Part shown: positions 42,773-51,108 of the stretch, one piece after another
How the letters are laid out: each line of letters begins with the position of its first letter
Numbering within the stretch: position 1 is the first letter of the stretch
From: Paraburkholderia sp. Tr-20389
GTDB taxonomy: Bacteria > Pseudomonadota > Gammaproteobacteria > Burkholderiales > Burkholderiaceae
Assembly (NCBI RefSeq): GCF_017104565.1
Contig: NZ_JAAGPD010000006.1
Span: 186,001-250,000, forward strand
Reading direction: 5' to 3'
Length of the DNA stretch: 64,000 nucleotides
The notes under the pieces: model-generated
What the model was told of the DNA's origin: nothing
Databases searched by the model: none
The model's input: only the letters and a program-made list of their open reading frames with translations
Translations under genes and position numbers: made by a program

Positions 42773-43720
42773 TCACCTGTCCGCATCCACGCCAACGGCG
42801 CATACGACATCGCCTTTGTTGATCGCCAGCGTATTAACGAAAAACAGGACAATCCCCTCGTCCTTTGCGAGCGGAACGTAGCCGCCGTCGCACAGCAACG
42901 TGTCAAGTCGCCCGACCGCCGTCCCGCGGGACACCTTCATCCCGGGCTGAATCTGCGGATACCACAACCCGTCCAGCTCGGAGGTCAGCGTCCTGAGTGA
43001 TAGTTCTCGCGGTATCTGAGACGCCGGCATGGCTTCTCCGCACATGCCCAGATGGACCATGACTCGATGAATGCCATCCGTGAGTTGCTGCACGCAAGCG
43101 TCGTCGACGCTACCCGAATGCCCCGCCTCGACCAGGATTCCGGGCACATCGATCGAAGAGCTCGCACGGCAGCTGAACCCGTCGCGCGGCGCACCGACGA
43201 TGTAAGGCAAGCCAAACACCGCCGCGAGCACGCGACTTGCTTCGTTCCCCGCATCGAAGAACGTGAACGGCGTCAACGCTTCGCCAATGTCGCCGGAATG
43301 CACGTCGATATAGGCGTCGGATATCGATATCACCTTCGAGAACAGCGCGTGAGCCAGTCGATCGCTCGCGCTTCCATCGGGCGAGCCCGGAAACAACCGG
43401 TTGAGGTTCTTGCCATCGACAGGATTCTCGGACACGCTGCGCTTTTTGAACCCTGCCGTGTTCACGACAGGCATGACAATCAGCGTTCCGCTGCGCAATC
43501 GATCCGCGTCCCTAGACAGCCGGACCACCGCCTCGATACCGGTGTATTCGCTCGCATGGACGCCACCCGTGACGGTCAGAACCGGGCCAGGCACTTCCGA
43601 ACGAATCACAAAGAACGGGATAGGATGGCGCATGTCGTCATCGACGACGAAATAGCCTTTGCTCGTACGTCCGACCGGGAACTGATTCAGGTCGAACTCG
43701 TTGAAGTTGATAATCGTCAT
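42773..43720 (-). CDS. Aspartoacylase/succinylglutamate-desuccinylase-like hydrolase
   Basis: A 315-residue zinc hydrolase of the AstE/AspA (M14-like) family, started at ATG 43720 because of its GAGAGAA site; an ATG 24 bases upstream has none. Zinc ligands are in 'TVTGGVHASEYTGIEAVV' (HxxE) and 'DAYIDVHSGDIGEALTP' (His); 'DGKNLNRLFPGSPDGSASDR' holds the substrate-binding Arg/Asn, and 'PGILVEAGHSG' the catalytic Glu. It removes an acyl group from an amino acid or opens an amide. In the operon it could unmask a protected amino group or cut a precursor. Confidence 0.88.
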   Translation of the reverse strand: MTIINFNEFDLNQFPVGRTSKGYFVVDDDMRHPIPFFVIRSEVPGPVLTVTGGVHASEYTGIEAVVRLSRDADRLRSGTLIVMPVVNTAGFKKRSVSENPVDGKNLNRLFPGSPDGSASDRLAHALFSKVISISDAYIDVHSGDIGEALTPFTFFDAGNEASRVLAAVFGLPYIVGAPRDGFSCRASSSIDVPGILVEAGHSGSVDDACVQQLTDGIHRVMVHLGMCGEAMPASQIPRELSLRTLTSELDGLWYPQIQPGMKVSRGTAVGRLDTLLCDGGYVPLAKDEGIVLFFVNTLAINKGDVVCAVGVDADR

Positions 43721-43771
43721 GGTTCTCTCGAAATAATGGAACATCGATTCGATTCCCTAACACCGCGCCGC

Positions 43772-45013
43772 TCAAACCGTCTCAGGCCGCTCGGACGCTA
43801 CGTGGGCCTCTTTTCGACTTGTCACGGCGTGCAGCACGAGCACGAATAGGCAGATCATCGAAAGCACCGCGAACAGTCCAGTGCCGCCTAGGTACTGAAG
43901 AAGTCCGCCGCCAAGCAACGGCGCGACCGCGCTGCCGAGCGAGTACAGGTTGCCGGCACCGAAGTAGCTGCCGCGGAGGTCGTCGGGCGTCAAGCGATCG
44001 ATCTTCACGCTGAACGTCGGGAACACGATCAGTTCGCCGAGGCTCAACACGATCGTCGCCAGAACGAGTATCGACATCTGCTTTACGCCCGCTGTGGCGA
44101 AACCGACCTGCGCAGCGAACATGAGCGCCAGGCCTATCGTGAGCCTCAACTCGATCGAACGGGCTTCGAGCAATCTCAGCACCGGAAATTGCGCGATGGT
44201 CACTGTCGCAGCGTTCACGGCAATCAACCAGGCGACCAGGCGACGGCCGCCGTCCGGACTGGATCGAGCGATGTACTGGACCAACGTCGAATCAAAATTC
44301 GCGTAGACCAGCGCGACCAGCATGTTGCAGATCAACAGGGTTACAAAGGCGCGATGGCCGAGAATTCGTGCGCACGCATCGGAAAAGCTTCCCTGCTCGC
44401 CAGGGACCTGCGCTGCCTTGCGTGGTTCGAGCTGCCGCAGCAGGGCCCAAAGCACCGCGCCATAGACAAGATGAATCACCCCCACCGTCATGAAAGTCGT
44501 GAGCGGATTGGCGATCCCGGCAGTCACCCCGATGAGCGCCCCCGCGGCGACGCCAATGTTCAATGCGAAGTAGCGAAAATAGAGCGCGAACTCGCGATCA
44601 CCGGCATCGGTCACGCGATCCCCGATCAGCGCCTTGCAGCAGGCTTCCAGTTGAGCGCAACCCATGCTTACCACAAGAATCGACACCGAGTAGCCCGTCA
44701 ACGAATCGCTTGCGCTCATGAGCATGTAGCCGATCGCCGCCACCACCGTGCTGATGCTGATGACGGCTCTGCGCCCGTACCTGTCGGACAGATAACCCGC
44801 ATAAATGCCGCTGAATGCGCCGCACGCCGTTGCTACCGCCAGAAAGCCGCCCACCGCGATTGCCGGCAGGCCGAACTTTTCGAACAGCGTGATTGAAAAG
44901 AACGGCCAAGCCATGTAGTAGCCGCCCCGCGTCAGCAACGTGCCCAGCAACATCATGTGGATCTCGCGAGGAAGCCGGCGATATCGCGCCATTTGAAAGA
45001 TTCTCGTTTCCAT
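43772..45013 (-). CDS. MFS transporter, probable product exporter
   Basis: A 413-residue major facilitator with 12 predicted helices, started at ATG 45013 (GGGGATGGGAA upstream). The usual loop 2-3 motif is 'GIYAGYLSDRYGRRAVISIS', placing it in the drug-proton antiporter-like group. The gene lies inside the operon between the diaminobutyrate aminotransferase and the hydrolase genes. It probably exports the product or protects the producer from it, which is the common role of such genes in biosynthetic operons; an uptake role cannot be excluded. Confidence 0.9.
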   Translation of the reverse strand: METRIFQMARYRRLPREIHMMLLGTLLTRGGYYMAWPFFSITLFEKFGLPAIAVGGFLAVATACGAFSGIYAGYLSDRYGRRAVISISTVVAAIGYMLMSASDSLTGYSVSILVVSMGCAQLEACCKALIGDRVTDAGDREFALYFRYFALNIGVAAGALIGVTAGIANPLTTFMTVGVIHLVYGAVLWALLRQLEPRKAAQVPGEQGSFSDACARILGHRAFVTLLICNMLVALVYANFDSTLVQYIARSSPDGGRRLVAWLIAVNAATVTIAQFPVLRLLEARSIELRLTIGLALMFAAQVGFATAGVKQMSILVLATIVLSLGELIVFPTFSVKIDRLTPDDLRGSYFGAGNLYSLGSAVAPLLGGGLLQYLGGTGLFAVLSMICLFVLVLHAVTSRKEAHVASERPETV

Positions 45014-45096
45014 CAGGTATTCCCATCCCCCACAATCCTGCAGATGTCTGCCGGCCGCTACGGAACCGCGATCCGGAGCGGCCTGCGCGGCCTCGA

Positions 45097-46419
45097 CTAC
45101 AACGAAGCGATGCACTCGTCGATCAACTTGATCGTCCGCTCGAGCAACGTCGCAGGAATCGTCAACGGCGGCATGAGTTTCAGGACTTCGCCACGCGGCC
45201 CCGACATCTCCATCACCACCGCCCGATCAAACATCGCCGCGCGAACGCGCAGCGCATCTTCCGGCCGCGCGAATTCGATTCCCTGAAAGAGGCCGCGGCC
45301 CTTTTTCCGGACCAGCAACTTCGGATGCTTCTTCAGCACCGCCTCCAGTCCCAGATCCATGACCTGAATGTTGTCGTCGAGTTGCCCGAGAAAATGCGCG
45401 TCTTCCCAGTACGACAACGCGGCTCTCGCCGCCACGAACGCAAGGTTGTTGCCGCGGAACGTGCCGTTATGCTCGCCTGGCGCCCAGATGTCGTACTTAG
45501 GGGCGATGAGCACGATCGCCATTGGCAGCCCGTTCCCGCCGATCGACTTCGACAGGCAAATCACGTCCGGTTGAATTCCGAACCGCTCGAAACTGAAGAA
45601 CGTTCCGGTGCGACCACACCCTGCCTGAATATCGTCGATGATGAGCAACGCCCCCAACTCGGTGGCCAGCGCCTGCAGGCCGCGCAACCATGCCTCAGAC
45701 GCGACGTTCAGACCGCCTTCCCCCTGAACGGTCTCGACGATGAACGCGGCCGGCTTCGCATACCCAGAACTCGGATCGCCGAACAATTGGCGCGCGTAAG
45801 CGATTGAGTCGAAGTTCCCATCGATGTAACAGTCGAACGGCAAGCGCACCACATCGTTCAACGACACACCCGCGGCGGAGCGCTTGAAGTCGTTACCTGT
45901 GGCCGCCAGCGCGCCAAGCGAGACACCATGGAAGCCGTTGGTGAACGACGCGACCACCGTGCGCCCTGTCGCCTTGCGAGCCAGCTTCAATGCGGCCTCG
46001 ACAGCATTCGTGCCGGTCGGCCCGGTGAACTGGATGCGGTAGTCCATGCCGCGCGGACCGAGCACGATTCGCGCGAAATCGCGAAGGAACGCCACCTTGG
46101 CCGTCGTCGCGAGATCGAGTCCTTGGACGACCCCGTCGTTGAGCAGGTACTCGACCACCGCATCCTTGATGCGTGCATCGTTGTGCCCGTAGTTGACCGA
46201 CCCGGCGCCAGCCAGCAGGTCCACATAGGCGTTGCCTGCTTCGTCGTACAGCAGCGCCCCCTTCGCAGTCGAAAATACGGTCGGAAAGCCACGTGAGTAC
46301 GACCGGACATTCGACTCGATCCGCTCGACGGCGCTCATACCGCATTCATCGACGATGGCCCGGCTCGCTTCCTGTTCTGCAATGTAACCTTCCAGCTTTT
46401 CCTCGATATACATGGTCAC
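45097..46419 (-). CDS. Diaminobutyrate-2-oxoglutarate aminotransferase (EctB/DAT type)
   Basis: A 440-residue class III PLP aminotransferase closely following the EctB/Dat group: 'RSYSRGFPTVFSTAKGALLY', 'LAGAGSVNYGHNDARIKDAV', 'FTGPTGTNAVEAALKLARKA' and the Lys region 'VICLSKSIGGNGLPMAIVLI'. It makes L-2,4-diaminobutyrate from L-aspartate-4-semialdehyde with glutamate as amino donor. No ectA or ectC is nearby, so this is not ectoine synthesis. Lying directly after the FAD oxidase gene (18 bases), it can supply, and possibly recycle, the diaminobutyrate used for N-hydroxylation and N-N bond formation. Confidence 0.93.
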   Translation of the reverse strand: MTMYIEEKLEGYIAEQEASRAIVDECGMSAVERIESNVRSYSRGFPTVFSTAKGALLYDEAGNAYVDLLAGAGSVNYGHNDARIKDAVVEYLLNDGVVQGLDLATTAKVAFLRDFARIVLGPRGMDYRIQFTGPTGTNAVEAALKLARKATGRTVVASFTNGFHGVSLGALAATGNDFKRSAAGVSLNDVVRLPFDCYIDGNFDSIAYARQLFGDPSSGYAKPAAFIVETVQGEGGLNVASEAWLRGLQALATELGALLIIDDIQAGCGRTGTFFSFERFGIQPDVICLSKSIGGNGLPMAIVLIAPKYDIWAPGEHNGTFRGNNLAFVAARAALSYWEDAHFLGQLDDNIQVMDLGLEAVLKKHPKLLVRKKGRGLFQGIEFARPEDALRVRAAMFDRAVVMEMSGPRGEVLKLMPPLTIPATLLERTIKLIDECIASL

Positions 46420-46437
46420 TCCTGCAATTCGGTTGAT

Positions 46438-47757
46438 TTATTTGAGATCCTTACGATCTTCGGAACGATAATAGGCACCGATGAGCGGCATGAGCGATCG
46501 AGCAATCCGATAGCTGAGCGACGGGCGGATCGTGTCCGAAAAGAACGGGCAATGAGCCCGCTCTCCATCACCGATATAGCGAGCCAACGCGAACCCTGCC
46601 GACACCGAGGTCGGCACGCCGTGACCGCAATAGCCACCGGCGAACAGAACACGCTCACTGACATGGCCGATCCGTGGTGTTCGATCGCGCGTGAAGGCGA
46701 GGCGGCCGCCCCAGCATCGGGCGACGGTGGGGAGCTCTATAGCGTCGCCGAACAGCTCGCGCGCCGCCGCCGCCAGTTCGTTGCCGATGTCCGCGAAATC
46801 ACCGTATGACGCCAGTGATTTCCGTCCACCGAACAACAGCGTTCCATCCTCAAGAATCCGGAAGTAGTTCGAGTAATTGCTGATCGTGGAGGCCACTTTT
46901 CCCGTCGGAAGCAGACGCCTTCGAGTGTCTGGCGACAACGGCTCGGTCGCGACGATGAAGCTGCCCAACGGAACGGTGAAGTGTTGCGCCCCGATACCGA
47001 GGGATTCGCTGTATCCGTTGGTCGCAACCACGACGCACTGTGCGCGCACGACGCCGTGCTCGTGTGTCACTTCGACGTCCGACGACGACTCGCGCACCCG
47101 GATGACAGGCGCGTCCTCGTGAACGCTCGCCCCGTGCTTCAACGCGATTCGCGCCAACTCTCCCACCAGCTTGCGCGGGTTCAGACATGCGCTCGTCCTA
47201 TCCGAGATGGCTGCGACGAATCCCGTCGCGCCGATGTGTTCGCGCAGCGCGGCTCCATCCAGAAATTCGATCGGAAGACGAAACACGTCGTGCTGGATGT
47301 CGAAATTTCGCCTGAGACGTGCCGCATGACGCGCGGAGCACGCAAGCGACAATCGGCCGGATACCCGCCAATCAATGTCGAGACATTCCTCTTCGACGAG
47401 CTTCTGAATCGAGCTCACCGCGTTCAGGAACCATCGAAAATACCGCGCTCCTTCTTCGGCCCCGTAAGCCTCGAGTACGGACGACGCCGATGCGGACGGC
47501 CCGATCGTGCAGAAGCCGGCGTTCCGAGAACTTGCGCCGAAACCGATCTGGCGGGCCTCTAGCAACACAACGTCACGCCCGCTCTTCGCCAGCGCGTAGG
47601 CCGTCGCAAGACCGGTGAAACCGCCTCCGATGATCACTGTGTCGGCGACCGCCGGCACCGCCGGTGACATCGTCACGACGCGCGCGGGCCCCGCCCAGAC
47701 CGGTACGCCAAAGCCTAGGTCTGACCGCTCGGAAGCGGTGTGGCCGTTAGGCTTCAA
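46438..47757 (-). CDS. FAD-dependent amine oxidase (DAO family)
   Basis: A 439-residue DAO-fold flavoprotein. The FAD-binding dinucleotide motif is at about 40-65 (TVIIGGGFTGLATAYALAKS), followed by 'DVVLLEARQIGFGASSRNAG' (glutamylputrescine-oxidase-like) and a C-terminal FAD-contact motif 'RVLFAGGYCGHGVPTSVSAG'. Such enzymes oxidise a C-N bond to imine, then hydrolysis frees amine and aldehyde. In the s56-p1 hydrazine pathway a homologous enzyme cuts the N-N-linked intermediate to release a hydrazino acid. Its 5' end overlaps the N-hydroxylase gene by 11 bases, so the two are coupled. Confidence 0.9.
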   Translation of the reverse strand: MKPNGHTASERSDLGFGVPVWAGPARVVTMSPAVPAVADTVIIGGGFTGLATAYALAKSGRDVVLLEARQIGFGASSRNAGFCTIGPSASASSVLEAYGAEEGARYFRWFLNAVSSIQKLVEEECLDIDWRVSGRLSLACSARHAARLRRNFDIQHDVFRLPIEFLDGAALREHIGATGFVAAISDRTSACLNPRKLVGELARIALKHGASVHEDAPVIRVRESSSDVEVTHEHGVVRAQCVVVATNGYSESLGIGAQHFTVPLGSFIVATEPLSPDTRRRLLPTGKVASTISNYSNYFRILEDGTLLFGGRKSLASYGDFADIGNELAAAARELFGDAIELPTVARCWGGRLAFTRDRTPRIGHVSERVLFAGGYCGHGVPTSVSAGFALARYIGDGERAHCPFFSDTIRPSLSYRIARSLMPLIGAYYRSEDRKDLK

Positions 47758-49051
47758 TTGCTGCTCCCTCCACCGTCTTCAGGGACGCCCGCAGTGCCGA
47801 CGAGATTTCTACGGCGCGCAGAGACAGGATGCTGAACGAGCCCGCATCACCGAGCCCGTGCGAGGATTCGCACAGCCCGTTCACGAAGAACGGCGGCGTT
47901 CCGTCCACATCACGTGGCTGCAGTGAGTAGTTCCGGTTGATTTGCAAGCCTCCGTTCCGATCCGCTGCGAATGCGGCGCGAATGCCGGTCATCAGCGGAT
48001 GAATCGGTTCCTCGGCCAGACCTCGCCCGAAGTTCTTGAAGCCGGTGGCCAGAACCACGGCATCCACCTGCAGGGATTGCCTTGCGCCGGTAAGCCGCTC
48101 GAGTATCTCGATGCGATAGCGGTCGCCTTCACGCTCGCACGCCTCGACCTCGTGGCTGCGATGCATCCGGATAACCTCTTTGCCTTCGATCCTTTGCGCA
48201 TACAGCCTCAGATAGAGCTTATGGATCACGTCGCCGTCGGCGGACGAGTAGTTTGTCGCCTTGAGTTCTGCGTTGAGTATCCGTTTGCCCTCGTCGCTCG
48301 CGTTGTAGTAGTAGTCGACGAACTCAGGGAAATAGACCTCTTCGCTAAACGGACTCGTATCCTTGAGACGGAATGAGTAAGCGCGATGCACGGCGTGCAC
48401 CGTTGATGCGGGAAAGCGCGCGGCCAGATCGAGCACAAGCTCGGCAGCACTTTGGCTACCTCCGATCACCGCGATGGCTCCGCCAGCTTCGAGTCTGTCG
48501 GCTACCAGCGTAAGCGACTGCTCGTAACGAGTCAGATGAAAGACGTCCGGACCGGCCGCTGGCTCGAATACCTGCGGAATGTTCGGCGTACGCCCGGGTG
48601 CGAGCACGACGCTGCGCGCATACCACGTTGCATCGCAAGACTCGATGCGATAAAGGAGCTCACCCTTGACCGTTGTGAGGCTGATCGACTGCACATCCAC
48701 GCCGTACCGCACGTGCTGCGCAAAATGCCGGGCCACCCACACCACGTAGTCGGCATACTCGCGTCTTAACGGGAATGTGATTCCTAGGTTAAGAAAATCG
48801 AATAGCCGCTTGTGGACGTGGAGATAGTTCGTGAATGAATAGTAGCTACGCGGATTGGCCGGAGTGACCAGGTCGCGCAGCGGATGATTCTGGATGTCAG
48901 AGTCATCCAGCAGCATTTCTCGCTGCCAGCCAGGTGACTGATGCCGCTCTAGAAACACGTAACTGCCGTCAAATCCGCGCTCTTCGAGTGCAACGGCAAG
49001 CGCAATGTTGGCGGGTCCGAATCCGATGCCGACGAAATCCAGTACGTTCAT
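47747..49051 (-). CDS. Ornithine/lysine-type N-hydroxylase (SidA/PvdA/IucD family)
   Basis: A 434-residue flavin-dependent amine N-monooxygenase. It begins with FAD motif 'DFVGIGFGPANIALAVALEE', has the substrate/FAD region 'MLLDDSDIQNHPLRDLVTPA' and the NADPH motif 'GAIAVIGGSQSAAELVLDLA', and ends with 'VVLATGFKNFG' (ATG motif) and a long tail. ATG 49051 is taken as start; a GTG at 49060 is possible. These enzymes hydroxylate the terminal amine of ornithine, lysine or diamines. Here diaminobutyrate, made by the aminotransferase of the same operon, is a likely substrate. It lies 30 bases after the MetRS-like gene. Confidence 0.93.
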   Translation of the reverse strand: MNVLDFVGIGFGPANIALAVALEERGFDGSYVFLERHQSPGWQREMLLDDSDIQNHPLRDLVTPANPRSYYSFTNYLHVHKRLFDFLNLGITFPLRREYADYVVWVARHFAQHVRYGVDVQSISLTTVKGELLYRIESCDATWYARSVVLAPGRTPNIPQVFEPAAGPDVFHLTRYEQSLTLVADRLEAGGAIAVIGGSQSAAELVLDLAARFPASTVHAVHRAYSFRLKDTSPFSEEVYFPEFVDYYYNASDEGKRILNAELKATNYSSADGDVIHKLYLRLYAQRIEGKEVIRMHRSHEVEACEREGDRYRIEILERLTGARQSLQVDAVVLATGFKNFGRGLAEEPIHPLMTGIRAAFAADRNGGLQINRNYSLQPRDVDGTPPFFVNGLCESSHGLGDAGSFSILSLRAVEISSALRASLKTVEGAAIEA

Positions 49052-49081
49052 GTTTGTCACGATTTGTATACCTGTGCGGGA

Positions 49082-50662
49082 TTAGATCAAGGCAGCCATG
49101 GGCTTTGACAGAGACCAGGTGAGATCAGTAATCTCAGGTTGAACCTCCCAACCTGTGATACTCGGCATCTCCAGACGCACCCTGATGCCCGCCGCGCTTT
49201 CCGGCATGAGAGGAGCGAGAACCACTGGCAGCACGTTCGCGACCAGCCCGTAAACAAAGGCTACCTGCTGACGGCCGATCGACGGCACCACGTCGGAGAG
49301 ACAGTTCGATGCATAGATCAGTAGCGCACTGACGTGTTCAGCAATGCGCTGCGGGCTGAACTTCTCAACCGTATAAAACTGTTCGAAGCGGTCCAAAATC
49401 GACTGCAATTCAGTACGTTGTTCGGCCGTCACCTCGAGTCGGTCGCCTGGTCGTACGCCCGCACGTGCGGCCGCATCGATCAACTGCGCGTCGACCTTGC
49501 GCCACGGCGAGATCAATCGAGCGTCTAGAAGTTTGTCCATTCCCGCACGCGTAAAATTGACCTTCTGATGCTCGGGGTTGCTGAGTGCTAGGTAATATCG
49601 CACACGATCTTTCGGCACTTCAGCTAACAGATCACGGCCCCAGATAAGGTTGCGCTTGCTTGTCGAGAACTTGAAGTTCTCGAATTCATAGAACTCGTTT
49701 GTCACGATGAAGTCCGGTTGCCGCATTCGCCCGTCGGCAAACGACATTGCCAAGTGCACCAGCGCGAAAAAGAACGAGTTGTCGTAACCGAGAAACTGCA
49801 CGATGCGGGTGTCCGCGGTACGCTCCCAGTGCAATGAGCCGTCGTGACGTTTGCCTGCTGCGATCTCGGCTGCATGGATCAGCCCCGGCATCATTTCCGC
49901 CCACACGTTGAACACCTGTCCCTCGTGTCCCGGGATCTGTGCTGGAATCCCCCAATCCGAGACATATGTGACCGGATAGTCGGGCAGCGGGCGGGCGAGC
50001 AACTCGTCCACCAGTTGCAGCAAATGCGGCCGCCAGTGCTTCGACTTCTCCGAGAAGAACCGCGTGATTTCCTGACGATAGCGTTCCAACTCGAGTACGA
50101 ACAGCTTCACTTCGGAGCGAACGAGTCCGTGCTTTGGTGCGATCGCGTTACGAGGAAGCTTGAGGGTCGTGGCATCGTTCGGATGGCCACAGTTCTCGCA
50201 GATCGCGCCAGCAGTCTCGGCAAAGCACACAGCGCAATGTCCACGCAGGTAGGACTCGAATATCATTGAGCCGTCCACCGCATCCGTCCAGACGTGCTTG
50301 GTCTTCGACGTCAGCTTTCCGTGCTCGTAGAGCCGCTGGAAAAACTTCTGGACGAATGCGACGTGTTCAGCATCCGGGTTGTGAAATGTGTCTGCTTCGA
50401 TACCCGCCATTTCCAACGTTTCGCGAATCTTGTCGGCATAGTCATCGGCCAGCGCCATCGGCATCGCATTCATCTTTGCCGCCGTGGAAACGACATAGGT
50501 CTGGTTGTGATCCGAGTAAGAGACGTAAGCTGCCGTCTCGTTCTTCAGTCTTAGGTATCGCGTATAAATATCGGCACCGAGATACGGGCCGCAGATGTGA
50601 CCGACATGCAGGTCACCATTCGGGGTGGGGGGCGTCGCAGTGACGATTGTCGTTCTTGTCAT
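49082..50662 (-). CDS. Methionyl-tRNA-synthetase-like enzyme of an N-N bond-forming pathway
   Basis: A 526-residue class I synthetase-like protein. The HIGH-type motif is HVGHI at 19-23, the KMSKS-type motif is in 'FKFSTSKRNLIWGRDL' (about 332-347), and a zinc-knuckle with paired Cys is in 'CAVCFAETAGAICENCGHPN'. An anticodon-binding-like helical domain follows, but without a C-terminal tRNA-binding domain. Its place beside a cupin, an N-hydroxylase and a DAO-type oxidase matches the hydrazine synthetases of the s56-p1 type, in which a MetRS-like part activates an amino acid and loads it onto an N-hydroxylated amine without tRNA. A housekeeping MetRS role is unlikely here. A good GGAAG site lies before the ATG. 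Confidence 0.85.
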   Translation of the reverse strand: MTRTTIVTATPPTPNGDLHVGHICGPYLGADIYTRYLRLKNETAAYVSYSDHNQTYVVSTAAKMNAMPMALADDYADKIRETLEMAGIEADTFHNPDAEHVAFVQKFFQRLYEHGKLTSKTKHVWTDAVDGSMIFESYLRGHCAVCFAETAGAICENCGHPNDATTLKLPRNAIAPKHGLVRSEVKLFVLELERYRQEITRFFSEKSKHWRPHLLQLVDELLARPLPDYPVTYVSDWGIPAQIPGHEGQVFNVWAEMMPGLIHAAEIAAGKRHDGSLHWERTADTRIVQFLGYDNSFFFALVHLAMSFADGRMRQPDFIVTNEFYEFENFKFSTSKRNLIWGRDLLAEVPKDRVRYYLALSNPEHQKVNFTRAGMDKLLDARLISPWRKVDAQLIDAAARAGVRPGDRLEVTAEQRTELQSILDRFEQFYTVEKFSPQRIAEHVSALLIYASNCLSDVVPSIGRQQVAFVYGLVANVLPVVLAPLMPESAAGIRVRLEMPSITGWEVQPEITDLTWSLSKPMAALI

Positions 50663-50720
50663 CTTCCACTCTCGGATTTTTGCCTCTCTAACATATTTTT
50701 AGTAAGGTATCCAAACTTAG

Positions 50721-50731
50721 ATGATTATCAT
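50721..50731. promoter_or_regulatory. Possible Fur-box-like palindrome before the MetRS-like gene
   Basis: ATGATTATCAT on the plus strand (ATGATAATCAT on the minus) matches the core of the Fur consensus, with 12 of 19 bases in agreement overall. It lies in an AT-rich 91-base gap upstream of the MetRS-like gene start (50662), about 60 bases away, within what may be an internal promoter. Iron control is a guess. Confidence 0.35.
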
Positions 50732-50753
50732 AAAGTCGTATTCCTGTTGCCTT

Positions 50754-51095
50754 TCAGGCGGATGTTGGCGCTCCCCACCAGATGCAAAGCAGCTCAAGCG
50801 GCGTTGTCGACGAGACGTTTCTCAGCTTGTGAGTGCTGAAACGCGGCAGATAGATCATGTCGCCCTTCTCGACAGCGCATCGCTCACCCTCGACTTCCAT
50901 CTCACCGTTTCCCGACAAGATCAGGAACGTTTCTTCTTCGTCGTGATCGTGAGGAGTGGATGCCTGATCAGGAGCGATCGTCATCCATGCACCTCCCCAC
51001 GAGGGAGTAGTAACGCCATCCCACGGATACAGCCGACGGAAGTCCCCGCCGTATTCCGCTTTGACCACGTCAGTGCTGGCTTTCCGTACCTTCAT
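50754..51095 (-). CDS. Small cupin protein of the N-N bond-forming pathway
   Basis: A 113-residue single cupin, started at ATG 51095 because of its GAGGA site. Metal ligands: HDHDEEE (His 49, His 51 and Glu about 55) in motif 1, and 'YLPRFSTHKLRNV' with the third His in motif 2. In hydrazine synthetases of the s56-p1 type a zinc cupin domain is fused to the MetRS-like part and catalyses the rearrangement that makes the N-N bond. Here it is a separate gene directly before the MetRS-like gene. It follows the dioxygenase gene by 13 bases. Confidence 0.88.
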   Translation of the reverse strand: MKVRKASTDVVKAEYGGDFRRLYPWDGVTTPSWGGAWMTIAPDQASTPHDHDEEETFLILSGNGEMEVEGERCAVEKGDMIYLPRFSTHKLRNVSSTTPLELLCIWWGAPTSA

Positions 51096-51108
51096 TTGCG
51101 CGTCCTCG

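Noticed and set aside
45097-46419. Ectoine biosynthesis from the EctB-like gene
   Set aside because: No ectA or ectC homologue is in the window, and the gene sits inside another operon.
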